16,931 bases of DNA from Gemmatimonadales bacterium (GCA_030636765.1 DAOVWI010000036.1:1-16931), one strand, 5' to 3'; shown: positions 6,799 through 14,227, counted from the stretch's first letter. Notes: generated by a model not told the origin, from the sequence alone. A program made the numbers and translations.

Positions 6799-7914
6799 TC
6801 ACACGATCCGGGCCGGGGGCGCTGGCGCTGGCGGCGCCGCCGGCGGCACGCCCACCTCTCCGGGTGACGCTGGGTGGAGTGGCATCGCCGGTGGCATCGG
6901 CGCCAAGCCGTGGAGCGGCATCACCGGCGCCAGGCCGTGCAGCATCGGCGCCAAGCCATGGAGCGGCATCGGCATCACGAAGACGTGGTCCCCGTCGGAG
7001 TGCCACTCGAACGAGTTCCGCTCACCGGGCGCGAAGAACACGTTCTCGCACTCCCCTTCCTCGAGTTCCTCGAGAACCACGGTGAGCGTCCGCCGCTGGC
7101 CGTCCCGCATCACCACAACCTCCATCGGCCCGGCCTCTTCCCCACGAACGCCCCCGACCACATCCCCCGGGTCACCCACGCTCTCACCGCCGAGGGCGAC
7201 GATCACGTCGCCGGCTTCTAGACCCGCCTTCGCGGCCGGTGATTCGTCGCGCACCGACGTCACGAGCGCGCCCTCGCCTCCCTGGACGCCGAAGTACTCG
7301 CCCAGCTGCTCGGAAAGTCCTTGCAGCTGGACTCCCATGCGACCGCGACCTCCGTGGACGGCGCACGCACCCAGGCGCACCCGAGCCTCGCGCATCCTCT
7401 CCCGGGCCTCTCCCATCTTTTCGCGCATCTCCTCCATGCGGACTCGCATCTGGGGGCCGTACGCGTAGCTCAGCGCCCGCGCCGCATCCGCGCGCTCCCC
7501 GAGGGTGACGCTGACCGTGCGCTCCGCACCGTCTCTGGCGACGCCGAGTCGAACGGTACGCTTCGGAGGCGTCTCGCGGACGAAGCGAGTCAGCTGCGTG
7601 ACGCTCTCCACGCGCTGGCCGTTCCAGCTTCGGATCACGTCGTCGGCCTCCAAGCCTGCCTTGGCCGCCGGGCTTTCCTTCGAGACGCTCTCAACGTACG
7701 CACCATACTCACCGGACAGACCGAGGCTCTCGGTATCCGCCTGGCTCACATCGCGGAGCACCACCCCGAGGTACGACCCGGAGCCCATCGCAGAACGGAT
7801 GGTGATGCGCCGAGCCTGCTCGGGAACCTCCTGGGCCTCCTGCGCGAGCGCACCGGGAGGACCCGCGGAGAGCACGAGCGCACCGAGAACCACCGTCATC
7901 AGAAGCCGATTCAT
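6799..7914 (-). CDS. Exported protein with two PDZ domains and His/Met/Pro repeat tail
   Basis: This 371-residue protein starts with a signal peptide (MNRLLMTVVLGALVLSAGPPGALA, cleavage before QEAQ). PDZ domain 1 covers about 48-139 (YLGVVLRDV, SPAAKAGLEADDVI). A charged, methionine- and arginine-rich helix, probably a coiled coil, spans about 155-182. PDZ domain 2 covers about 193-280 (MGVQLQGL, SPAAKAGLEAGDVI). There is no trypsin-like or S41 protease domain, so it is not DegP or a C-terminal processing protease; it is likely a periplasmic scaffold or peptide-binding adaptor. The tail holds three LHGLAP units and ends in alanine/proline-rich text. I chose the ATG at 7914 because GGAG lies eight bases upstream. 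An ATG at 7932 would add six residues ahead of the signal peptide. The nearly identical SPAAKAGLEA motifs suggest internal duplication. Confidence 0.85.
   Translation of the reverse strand: MNRLLMTVVLGALVLSAGPPGALAQEAQEVPEQARRITIRSAMGSGSYLGVVLRDVSQADTESLGLSGEYGAYVESVSKESPAAKAGLEADDVIRSWNGQRVESVTQLTRFVRETPPKRTVRLGVARDGAERTVSVTLGERADAARALSYAYGPQMRVRMEEMREKMGEARERMREARVRLGACAVHGGRGRMGVQLQGLSEQLGEYFGVQGGEGALVTSVRDESPAAKAGLEAGDVIVALGGESVGDPGDVVGGVRGEEAGPMEVVVMRDGQRRTLTVVLEELEEGECENVFFAPGERNSFEWHSDGDHVFVMPMPLHGLAPMLHGLAPVMPLHGLAPMPPAMPLHPASPGEVGVPPAAPPAPAPPARIV
6895..6981. repeat. Short tandem repeats encoding the LHGLAP tail
   Basis: GGCGCCAAGCC or GGCGCCAGGCC occurs three times within about 60 bases, alternating with GGCATC. 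Read on the minus strand these give the LHGLAP/PMPLHGLAP units at the C-terminus of the PDZ protein. Confidence 0.6.
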
Positions 7915-8131
7915 CGTCTCTTCTCCATGCATCGAGGATCTGGGCGAACTGCCGGCCGAAGGCCGTCATGAACCCACGGCGCCACCCCTGTCATTTGCAG
8001 TCGCTGGATGGACAGCTGGGCGGCGGCCATGGTTGTCCGGGCGAGATCCCGAAGCGTGGGGGAAGAGTCCGCCGCCCTCCCCCGCACTTCCCGCTGCTCG
8101 CAGCTGCCCCGTGAGCTCGGGCCGCCGGCCC

Positions 8132-9040
8132 CTATCGACCCGATCGGGAGGCCGGACAGATCACCCGCAGAGCGCCCGGCTCGACCTCGTACGAGACCGG
8201 CCCACGGCCGCCGGGCTCGCCGTCGATCGTCACGGGCATCGGCGCTTCGGCCGCTACGCGGACTCGCCGGGCACGCCGGTGGATCACGAATCGGCTTCGC
8301 AGCTGCCGACCGCCCAGGATCAGCGGCACCAGCCATAGCAGCTTGATGGTGGAGAGGGCCGGCAGCACGACCACATCCAGTAAGCCGTCATCCAGCCTGG
8401 CCTCAGGCGCCAGGGGGATGCCGCCGCCGTGGAACCTTGCATTGGCCACGACGATGTTGGTCACGTCGAGCTCGAGCCTCTCGTCATCGAGCTCGATCGT
8501 CGCTCGGTACGTTCGAGCGGACCCGATCTCCGCCAGCGCCGTGCGCAGGTAGATCCCCGCACCCCAGGCGCGCTTCAGGTCGGCATCCAGACCAGCGGCA
8601 ATGTCGCCCCCCAGACCGGCAATGGAGCCGATCACCATGAACGACGGCCCTGCCGACCCGACGCGTATCACATCGATTCGGCGCTCCGCCCCTTCCCGGA
8701 GCACGCGCGCAGCACTCTGGAGATCGAGTGGAACGCCGAGCGAGCGCGCCAGATCGTTCCCGGTGCCGAGCGGAAGGATGCCGAGGACGGCCCCCTCGGA
8801 AGCGGCGACCAGGGTGGAGGCGATCTCGCTCACCGTGCCATCACCTCCGGCCGCTACGACACGACTCGCGCCCTCCGAGATCGCCTCCCTGGCAAGATCC
8901 GCGGCATGGCCCGGGCCTTCCGTCCAGCGCATGTCGGCTTCCCCAACGACCTCCAGCAGGGTTTCCAGTTGCATGGCAGAAACGTCACACGCGGCTTGCG
9001 GGTTCACGATCACGCAAGTGCTGGCGGGGGAATCGGTCAT
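8132..9040 (-). CDS. YegS/DgkB-type lipid (diacylglycerol) kinase family protein
   Basis: This 302-residue member of the diacylglycerol/sphingolipid kinase catalytic fold carries CVIVNPQAA at 9-17, the nucleotide-binding GGDGT at 65-69 and ILPLGTGNDLARSLGVP at 88-104, followed by the beta-sandwich C-terminal domain ending in TIDGEPGG and a short tail. Relatives phosphorylate diacylglycerol or related membrane lipids (YegS/Rv2252/BmrU group) at the inner face of the membrane. The usual glycine after NP-x-A is replaced (AACDVSAM), so the first loop is atypical. The ATG at 9040 fits the family N-terminus, but it lacks its own Shine-Dalgarno and overlaps a 10-residue leader ORF with a good one, so translation may be coupled. 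An open frame extends upstream to 9424 but is non-family text overlapping the divergent sigma gene. Confidence 0.88.
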   Translation of the reverse strand: MTDSPASTCVIVNPQAACDVSAMQLETLLEVVGEADMRWTEGPGHAADLAREAISEGASRVVAAGGDGTVSEIASTLVAASEGAVLGILPLGTGNDLARSLGVPLDLQSAARVLREGAERRIDVIRVGSAGPSFMVIGSIAGLGGDIAAGLDADLKRAWGAGIYLRTALAEIGSARTYRATIELDDERLELDVTNIVVANARFHGGGIPLAPEARLDDGLLDVVVLPALSTIKLLWLVPLILGGRQLRSRFVIHRRARRVRVAAEAPMPVTIDGEPGGRGPVSYEVEPGALRVICPASRSGR

Positions 9041-9069
9041 GGCGCCCGAGGCGGCCGGCTGGGCTCCAT
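9037..9069 (-). CDS. Possible 10-residue leader ORF overlapping the lipid kinase start
   Basis: On the minus strand an ATG at 9069 opens MEPSRPPRAP and its TGA overlaps the kinase ATG (ATGA at 9037-9040). AAAGGA lies about seven bases before the leader ATG, whereas the kinase ATG has no clear ribosome-binding site. This may be translational coupling through a mini-ORF. It is too short to judge by composition. Confidence 0.3.
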   Translation of the reverse strand: MEPSRPPRAP

Positions 9070-9094
9070 CGTTCGGTCCTTTCTTGCGGGTCGT

Positions 9095-9100
9095 TATCTT
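9095..9100 (+). promoter_or_regulatory. Candidate -10 element for the sigma-factor operon
   Basis: TATCTT on the plus strand, about 150 bp before the sigma gene, oriented toward it. A -35 box is not evident. An ECF-type autoregulated promoter might instead be used, but I cannot identify its boxes. Confidence 0.25.
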
Positions 9101-9153
9101 GAAGAGGGTCGCGCCGAGATGCAGACCATGGGGGCAGACATTGGCCGCGCACG

Positions 9154-9215
9154 CCCGGTGCGGCAACCCGACAGCCCGGTGCGGCAACCCGGTGGCCCGG
9201 CGCGGCACCCGGCAG
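9154..9215. repeat. Three tandem copies of a 21-bp repeat upstream of the sigma factor
   Basis: Units at 9154-9174, 9175-9195 and 9196-9215 (the last 20 bp) share CCCGGTGCGGCAACCC with few changes. They lie in the 211-bp divergent gap between the lipid kinase and sigma genes, within the probable 5' leader of the sigma mRNA. Confidence 0.75.
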
Positions 9216-9251
9216 CGTTCCAACCATTCGACCAGAGGCGACGTCCTAGCC

Positions 9252-9830
9252 ATGCGAGACCGGGAACCGCCACGAGAGAGAGAAACGCTGATAGAGCAAG
9301 CACCCGTGCCGGACGAGGATCTCGATTCCCGCGATGCAGCCCTCGCCGCGACGGGGGATGCGCAGGCGTTCGAGCGGCTGTACGGGCGGCACGTGGTCCG
9401 GATCCACAGCCTCGCGCGGCGCATGGCGGGATCGGAATCGGCCGATGAGCTGACGCAGGACGCTTTCGTCCGTGCCTGGCAGAAGCTCCACCAGTTTCGT
9501 GGCGAGGCCGCTTTCGGCTCATGGCTGTATCGGGTCGCGATCAGCGTGATACTCGCTCACCGGCGGCGCCTGGCGATCCACCGTGCGCGACTCGCTCCGG
9601 AGGAGTGGATCAGGGAAGGGACCCCGTCACACGAGAAGAGATCGGAGATCGGGATGGACTTCGAGGGAGCGATCGAGAGGCTTCCTGACAGGGCTCGCAG
9701 GGTCTTTGTTCTGCACGACGTGGAGGGCTACAAACACCACGAGATCGCACGAATGATGAAGATCACTTCGGGCACGTCCAAGTCCCAGCTGCACCGTGCG
9801 CGTATGATCCTGCGCACGGCCATGGCCTGA
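9252..9830 (+). CDS. ECF-type RNA polymerase sigma factor
   Basis: This 192-residue sigma-70 family protein has only regions 2 and 4, the ECF layout. Region 2 spans about residues 40-107 (AFERLYGRHVVRIHSLARRM, DELTQDAFVRAWQKLHQFRG, FGSWLYRVAISVILAHRRR). Region 4 spans about 137-190 (AIERLPDRARRVFVLHDVEG and the helix-turn-helix HHEIARMMKITSGTSKSQLHRAR). The ATG at 9252 places a roughly 40-residue charged lead before region 2; AGAGG lies about 13 bases upstream, rather far. An anti-sigma gene starts 53 bp downstream in the same direction, the standard pairing. The operon continues into two DUF4097-type proteins, which are likely regulon members as well as cotranscribed genes. The inducing signal is unknown, though cell-envelope stress is a reasonable inference. 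Confidence 0.93.
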   Translation: MRDREPPRERETLIEQAPVPDEDLDSRDAALAATGDAQAFERLYGRHVVRIHSLARRMAGSESADELTQDAFVRAWQKLHQFRGEAAFGSWLYRVAISVILAHRRRLAIHRARLAPEEWIREGTPSHEKRSEIGMDFEGAIERLPDRARRVFVLHDVEGYKHHEIARMMKITSGTSKSQLHRARMILRTAMA

Positions 9831-9883
9831 GGCCGCCGGAGCTGCGGGAGAGCGCGGCGCTCGAACCAGAGAGGCAAGCGAGG

Positions 9884-10582
9884 ATGATGGAGAGCAACGA
9901 GGCGGACAGCTGGAGAGCACGGCTGTCCGAATACCTGGACGATGAGCTCGATCCGTCGGAGCGCGCCGAGCTCGAGACGCACCTCGATGGGTGCGCCGAG
10001 TGTCGGACGGCGCTGGAGCAGCTGCGCCGAGTAGTCACGCATGCCGCCCGGCTCGTGGATGCTCCGCCGGCCGAGGATCTGTGGCCAGGCATCGCCCATC
10101 GGATTCATGAGGGACCCGCGCGTGCGGGCGCTTCGGCGACCGCACGGTCGCGTGTACTCCGGCGACGCGCCCTCACGATCGGTGTCCCGCAGCTCGCGGC
10201 GGCGGCCGTCTTGTTGGTCGTGCTGTCGTCGGGTGTCGCCTGGCAGCTCGGCCGGGGCAGCCTCTCGGCCACAGGCCCCGACAAGACCGCGGCGGTTGCA
10301 CTGTCCGGCAACACCCTGGCCGTCTCGAGCATCGCCACACATCGCTACGAGTCGGCGATCGCGCAGTTCGAAAGGGTCCTGGCCGAGGGACGCGACCGCC
10401 TGGACACCGCGACCGTGCGCGTGGTGGAGGCGAACCTCGCGATCATCGACCGGGCGATCGACGAGGCCCGAGAGGCCCTCGCCACCGACCCGTCGAACGC
10501 GTACCTGAACCGCCATCTGGCCGACGCCATGCGGCGGAAGCTGGATCTACTGCGCCGCACGACGTCCCTGACGCAGTTGTAG
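9884..10582 (+). CDS. Membrane anti-sigma factor with zinc-finger (ZAS) domain
   Basis: This 232-residue protein has an N-terminal zf-HC2/ZAS domain with the zinc motif His33-x3-Cys37-x2-Cys40 (HLDGCAEC), which in relatives binds the cognate sigma factor. A basic stretch (RSRVLRRR) leads to a single membrane helix at about 102-121, giving a cytoplasmic N-terminus and a periplasmic C-terminus. The C-terminal 100 residues are helical and TPR-like (YESAIAQFERVLAEGRDRLD, VEANLAIIDRAIDEAREALATDPSNAYL), an unusual sensor end. ATG codons occur at 9884 and 9887; AGAGAGG at 9868-9874 serves either. It should hold the upstream ECF sigma inactive until a signal arrives through the periplasmic part. Confidence 0.88.
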   Translation: MMESNEADSWRARLSEYLDDELDPSERAELETHLDGCAECRTALEQLRRVVTHAARLVDAPPAEDLWPGIAHRIHEGPARAGASATARSRVLRRRALTIGVPQLAAAAVLLVVLSSGVAWQLGRGSLSATGPDKTAAVALSGNTLAVSSIATHRYESAIAQFERVLAEGRDRLDTATVRVVEANLAIIDRAIDEAREALATDPSNAYLNRHLADAMRRKLDLLRRTTSLTQL

Positions 10583-10626
10583 GAGTGAAAGAAGTCGATT
10601 GAACCCTTCGAGGAGAGGATAGAACC

Positions 10627-11511
10627 GTGACCGCTACCATCTTAGCCGCCGCGTTCGGCGCGCTGGTTGCCGTCCAACAGCAGACGGACACGCTAATCGC
10701 CGTGCAGCCCGATGTCCGGGTGGTAATCAACAACGTCGCGGGAGACATCACCGTGCGAGCGTGGGATCAGAACCAGGTGCGCGTCGTGGCGGAGCACGGG
10801 TCCCGCAGTCACCTCGAGATCGACGCCGACGGAAACGAGCTTTCGATCCAAGCCGCTTCCGAGATGGGTGTGGGGATCATCGACATGGAGCTGACGGTGC
10901 CCGCCGGGGCCTCTCTCGAGATCCAGGCCCCGTTCGCCGACATCTCGATCGCCGGAACCCACGGCAGCGTCTCCGCGCAGGCCGTGGAAGGCGATGTCTC
11001 GCTGGAGGGCGGGGACGGGGTGATCGAGCTGCAGGCGGTCGAAGGGGATGTGAGCGTGACCGGAGCGAGCGGAAACGTGGAAGTTCAATCGGTCGACGGC
11101 GACGTGAGCCTTGCCGATGTTTCCGGCGATGTGCAGGTCCAGACCGTGGATGGGGATATCATCCTGCTCCGAATCGTGTCGACGAACGTGGAAGCCGCCA
11201 CGGTGGACGGCGACATCGAGTGGGACGGCGACATCGAGGACGGAGGGAGCTACAGCTTCGTCACCCATGACGGCGACCTGAACATCGCCGTGCAGCAGGG
11301 TGCCAACGCCCAGATCTTCGTCGCGAGCTACGACGCGGACTTTTCGACCGACTTTCCTGACGCGCTCCGGGAGCTCGAGGAGACCGAGGCTGGTGGAGCC
11401 GCCAAACGGCGTGGAAGGCGTTTCAGCTTCGAGCTGGGCACCGGGAGCGCTCGCGTGGAGCTGGAGTCCTTCGACGGAACGATCGACCTGCGACGGCGCG
11501 GCTCGCTGTAG
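10627..11511 (+). CDS. DUF4097-type repeat protein 1
   Basis: This 294-residue protein starts at a GTG with GGAGAGG eight bases upstream. A short hydrophobic N-terminus (ATILAAAFGALVAVQQQ) may be a signal peptide. The core is a beta-solenoid-like array resembling the DUF4097 putative adhesin family: AVEGDVS at 119, AVEGDVS at 137, SVDGDVS at 155, TVDGDII at 173, TVDGDIE at 192. The first four are spaced exactly 18 residues apart. The C-terminal part has an arginine-rich patch (AAKRRGRRF) then a final FDGTIDL strand. No catalytic residues or cysteines stand out. It follows the anti-sigma gene by 44 bp and precedes a related paralogue, so all four probably share an mRNA. A structural or sensory envelope role is inferred; biochemical function for the family is not established. 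Confidence 0.8.
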   Translation: MTATILAAAFGALVAVQQQTDTLIAVQPDVRVVINNVAGDITVRAWDQNQVRVVAEHGSRSHLEIDADGNELSIQAASEMGVGIIDMELTVPAGASLEIQAPFADISIAGTHGSVSAQAVEGDVSLEGGDGVIELQAVEGDVSVTGASGNVEVQSVDGDVSLADVSGDVQVQTVDGDIILLRIVSTNVEAATVDGDIEWDGDIEDGGSYSFVTHDGDLNIAVQQGANAQIFVASYDADFSTDFPDALRELEETEAGGAAKRRGRRFSFELGTGSARVELESFDGTIDLRRRGSL

Positions 11512-11560
11512 CGCGGCAGGCCGAGCAAACACTCAAACACTACGGAAGGAGGTCAGGCGC

Positions 11561-12397
11561 GTGTTCGGACTCGAATCGAAGGCCTCGTTGGGGCTCGCGT
11601 TGGTGGCAGTGGCCGGCTTTGCCGGCTGGGGGGAGACTCCCGGTTCTTCCCGGCACTCCTCCTGGCTGGCCACCGACCAGGAAAGCCAGGACTTCCGCTG
11701 GAGCGGGACGATCCAGCCCGGATCCACTCTGGAGATCAAGGGCGTGAACGGTGAGATAAAGGCGGAGGGCGGCTCCGGAACTCAAGCCGAGGTCCTCGCG
11801 ACGAAGACGGGCAAGGACGACGATCCGTCCGAGGTCTCGATCGAGGTGATCGAGCATTCCGACGGCGTCACCGTATGCGCAGTGTATCCGCGGAGTACCG
11901 GCAAGAAACCGTTCGTCTGCGCGCCCGGCACGGATGGCGAGATCGGCAGTCACGACAATGACGTCGTGGTGAACTTCACGGTCCGGGTGCCGCGCGGGGT
12001 CAACCTCACGGTGGAAACGGTGAACGGAGCCGTGGAGGCTCGTTCGATCGACGGCGACGTGCGCGCTCGTACCGTCAACGGGAGCGTGCAGGTGACCGCG
12101 ACAGGAGCGGCCGAGGGCCAAACCGTCAACGGTTCCATTACGGTCTCCATGGGCCGCACGGAAGGACCGCTTAACTTTCAGACCGTGAACGGTAGCATCA
12201 CCGTAGAGCTACCGAACGGCGTTGGAGCAGACGTAAGCGCCTCGACCGTCAACGGAGAGATCACAACGGATTTCCCCCTGACCGTCCAAGGGCGTTTCGG
12301 AATGCGCCATGCCGAAGGCCGGATCGGAGCGGGTGGAGCGGACCTCTCGCTCGAGACCGTCAACGGCAGCATCAACCTCAAGCGCGCGAGCAGCTGA
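11561..12397 (+). CDS. DUF4097-type repeat protein 2
   Basis: This 278-residue protein starts at GTG 11561, chosen because a near-perfect AAGGAGG lies eight bases upstream; an open frame extends back to 11300 inside the previous gene. The N-terminus (SKASLGLALVAVAGFAGWG) looks like a signal sequence. Two cysteines at 106 and 120 could form a disulfide in the periplasm. The DUF4097 signature is very clear: GVNGEI, TVNGAV, SIDGDV, TVNGSV, TVNGSI (twice), TVNGEI and TVNGSI between residues 61 and 271, each a turn of a right-handed beta-helix-like repeat. It is a diverged paralogue of the preceding gene (asparagine replaces aspartate at the turn) and ends the sigma/anti-sigma operon, 26 bp from a convergent gene. 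Confidence 0.85.
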   Translation: MFGLESKASLGLALVAVAGFAGWGETPGSSRHSSWLATDQESQDFRWSGTIQPGSTLEIKGVNGEIKAEGGSGTQAEVLATKTGKDDDPSEVSIEVIEHSDGVTVCAVYPRSTGKKPFVCAPGTDGEIGSHDNDVVVNFTVRVPRGVNLTVETVNGAVEARSIDGDVRARTVNGSVQVTATGAAEGQTVNGSITVSMGRTEGPLNFQTVNGSITVELPNGVGADVSASTVNGEITTDFPLTVQGRFGMRHAEGRIGAGGADLSLETVNGSINLKRASS

Positions 12398-12423
12398 GCG
12401 ACCGTCGCAGCGGCTAGGCCCTG

Positions 12424-13275
12424 CTAACGCTCGCTATCGGCGGGCACGACCGCCACTGCCCGAAGCGGGCCACCGGTCCCTCCTGCGATCTTCATGGGAA
12501 GCGCGATCATCAGGAAGCCGGTCTCGGGAAGCTCGTCCAGCCTCGCGAGGTTCTCGAGGCCCGGCACGTTCCGCGCGGCGGCGATGCGGTGTACGGTGAA
12601 GTCCGTCGACTGACCATAGTCGATGGACGCCACATCGGCCCCGATGGCCGCGACGCCACGCTCCTCCACGAGTAGCCGGGCCGCGGCCCCTCCGTAGCTC
12701 GGGAAGTGCAGGTCGCTCGCGTCGCCAGGCGTGTCATCCCCCAGATAACTCTTCCGATCAGGCCACCTCCGACCCCATCCCGTTCTCAGGAGGACGATCG
12801 TGCCGGGCAGAATCTTCCCGTGCCGCGCCTCGAACTCGAGCACGTCCGTCCGGGTCAAGCGGTAATCGGGGTCGAGCGCGGTCTTCTCCTCGATGTCGAT
12901 CACGACCCCCGCGGCGATCAGTTGGCGCAGGGGGATCTCCTCCGTCGTGTGCCCGTCCTCACCGAAGTGGATCGGGGCGTCCAGGTGGGTCCCTCCATGC
13001 TCCGGCGCTGCGAAAGCCCCGGCCGCGTAAAAGTATCCTCCCTCCGTGATCCCTGACGTAAGCACTTCGTGCTGAAAGCCGGAGGGCGATGTCGGCCAGT
13101 ACACGGTCCGAAGGCCGAAGGAGTGGGTGAGGTCCACGAGCCTGGCGCCCGAAACGTCCAGCGGCTGCGAGTAACCAGCCGAGGCAACCAGGAGCACGGC
13201 CACCGTCAGAGGGGCGATCAGCAGCAAAGGCCTGGCGCTAGCGGCGGTTGCGTGGATCTTACGGCGCGGTTTCAT
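12424..13275 (-). CDS. Exported cyclase / kynurenine formamidase-like hydrolase
   Basis: This 283-residue member of the cyclase family (PF04199) has the metal-binding signature HGGTHLDAPIHF, which gives His93, His97, Asp99 and His103. Further family text includes RLVDLTHSFGLRTVYWP near the mature N-terminus, ILPGTIVLLRTGW, and IGADVASIDYGQS. The family includes kynurenine formamidase and isatin hydrolase, which cleave amides or lactams in small aromatic molecules with a divalent metal. An N-terminal signal peptide (KPRRKIHATAASARPLLLIAPLTV...ASAGYSQ) sends it to the periplasm, unlike the cytoplasmic KynB. The start may be ATG 13275 or ATG 13287 (four more residues); neither has a clear Shine-Dalgarno. 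The substrate is unknown. Confidence 0.87.
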   Translation of the reverse strand: MKPRRKIHATAASARPLLLIAPLTVAVLLVASAGYSQPLDVSGARLVDLTHSFGLRTVYWPTSPSGFQHEVLTSGITEGGYFYAAGAFAAPEHGGTHLDAPIHFGEDGHTTEEIPLRQLIAAGVVIDIEEKTALDPDYRLTRTDVLEFEARHGKILPGTIVLLRTGWGRRWPDRKSYLGDDTPGDASDLHFPSYGGAAARLLVEERGVAAIGADVASIDYGQSTDFTVHRIAAARNVPGLENLARLDELPETGFLMIALPMKIAGGTGGPLRAVAVVPADSER

Positions 13276-13297
13276 ACGCACAACCATCGGATGCGGT

Positions 13298-14182
13298 TTG
13301 TCTAGAGAGCTTCGTGGAATCCTGGCCATCTTCGGCTCGGCGATCGGTTACAGCCATCTGCCGACTCTGGGCAAGCTCGCCCTGGCGGAAGGGGTTCGGG
13401 TGCTACCGATGGTCGCATGGAGATTCGTCCTGGCCAGCGCGGTCCTCTGGCTGTTCATCGGCGTGACCCGTCGGGCTGCCCCGCCGCGCGACCGGTGGCC
13501 GGCCCTGCTGGCCCTGGGCGCCCTCTACGGAGTCAACGCCACGGCGTACCTGGCATCGCTCCAGTGGGTTTCCGCCTCGCTCGCCTCGCTCGTCTTCTTC
13601 ACGTATCCGGCCGTCGTCATCGTCCTCGCGGCCGCCTTTCTCGGCGAGCCCCTGACCCGGCCTCGCGTGACCGCGACGCTGCTGGCCATCGCCGGCTGCG
13701 CCCTGATCGTCGGGCTGGAGGGTCAGCGGGGAGAGCCGATCGGGGTTCTCCTCATCCTGATGAGCGTCGTCTTCGTGGCCGTCTACATTCTGGTGGGACA
13801 AGCGGCGCTTCGCGACCTACCCGCACACGGTGCCGCAGCGGTGAGCCTTCTGGCGACGGCCGCTCTGACGACCCTGGTCGCGCTCCTTACGGGTGGATTG
13901 GCTCTCGGCGGAGGGACCCGCGGAGCTCTTCTCGTTGCGCTCATGGCTCTCATCTCCACGGCCATCCCCGTCACGCTGCTCCTCGCCGGGATCCGTGACC
14001 TGGGGCCCGGCCAGGCGGCTATCTACGCCACCGTGGAGCCGCTTCTGGCGGTATCGATCGCGGCACTGGTCCTGGGCGAGAGAATCGCTCCCCTGCAGTA
14101 CGTGGGCGGTGCCGTGTTGCTCTCCGGCATCCTGTGGCTCCGGCTGCAGCGGCCGCGTCCTCTGCGCCGTCAGCTGGAGTAG
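13298..14182 (+). CDS. EamA/DMT-family transporter
   Basis: This 294-residue, very hydrophobic protein has about ten membrane helices and two EamA repeats. Each repeat ends in the diagnostic pattern: FFTYPAVVIVLAAAFLGEPLTRPRV in the first half and ATVEPLLAVSIAALVLGERIAPLQYVGG in the second. Such drug/metabolite transporters export amino acids or other small metabolites across the inner membrane. The only start that keeps the first helix whole is TTG at 13298; no strong ribosome-binding site precedes it. The start lies only 10-22 bp from the start of the divergent cyclase gene, so each promoter must lie inside the other gene. A functional link with the cyclase is possible but unproven. The gene ends convergent to the OsmC-like gene. 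Confidence 0.85.
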   Translation: MSRELRGILAIFGSAIGYSHLPTLGKLALAEGVRVLPMVAWRFVLASAVLWLFIGVTRRAAPPRDRWPALLALGALYGVNATAYLASLQWVSASLASLVFFTYPAVVIVLAAAFLGEPLTRPRVTATLLAIAGCALIVGLEGQRGEPIGVLLILMSVVFVAVYILVGQAALRDLPAHGAAAVSLLATAALTTLVALLTGGLALGGGTRGALLVALMALISTAIPVTLLLAGIRDLGPGQAAIYATVEPLLAVSIAALVLGERIAPLQYVGGAVLLSGILWLRLQRPRPLRRQLE

Positions 14183-14227
14183 CCAACCGTCAGCCTGCGT
14201 CGCTTACCGCAGTAGCTATGGCCGATC

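Noticed and set aside
6895..6981. CRISPR-like array
   Set aside because: The repeats are short, irregularly spaced and in frame within the PDZ protein gene; there are no spacers of uniform length and no cas genes.
8121..8135. GGGCC/GGCCC palindrome at the end of the lipid kinase gene as a terminator
   Set aside because: It overlaps the stop region and has no following T-run; expected by chance at this GC content.
9041..9424. N-terminal extension of the lipid kinase
   Set aside because: It would overlap the divergent sigma factor and includes translated 21-bp repeats; the kinase fold begins just after 9040.
14195..14212. CTGCG/CGCAG hairpin between EamA and OsmC-like genes as a terminator
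   Set aside because: Only 5 bp of stem, an 8-nt loop and no T-run on either strand; too weak to call.
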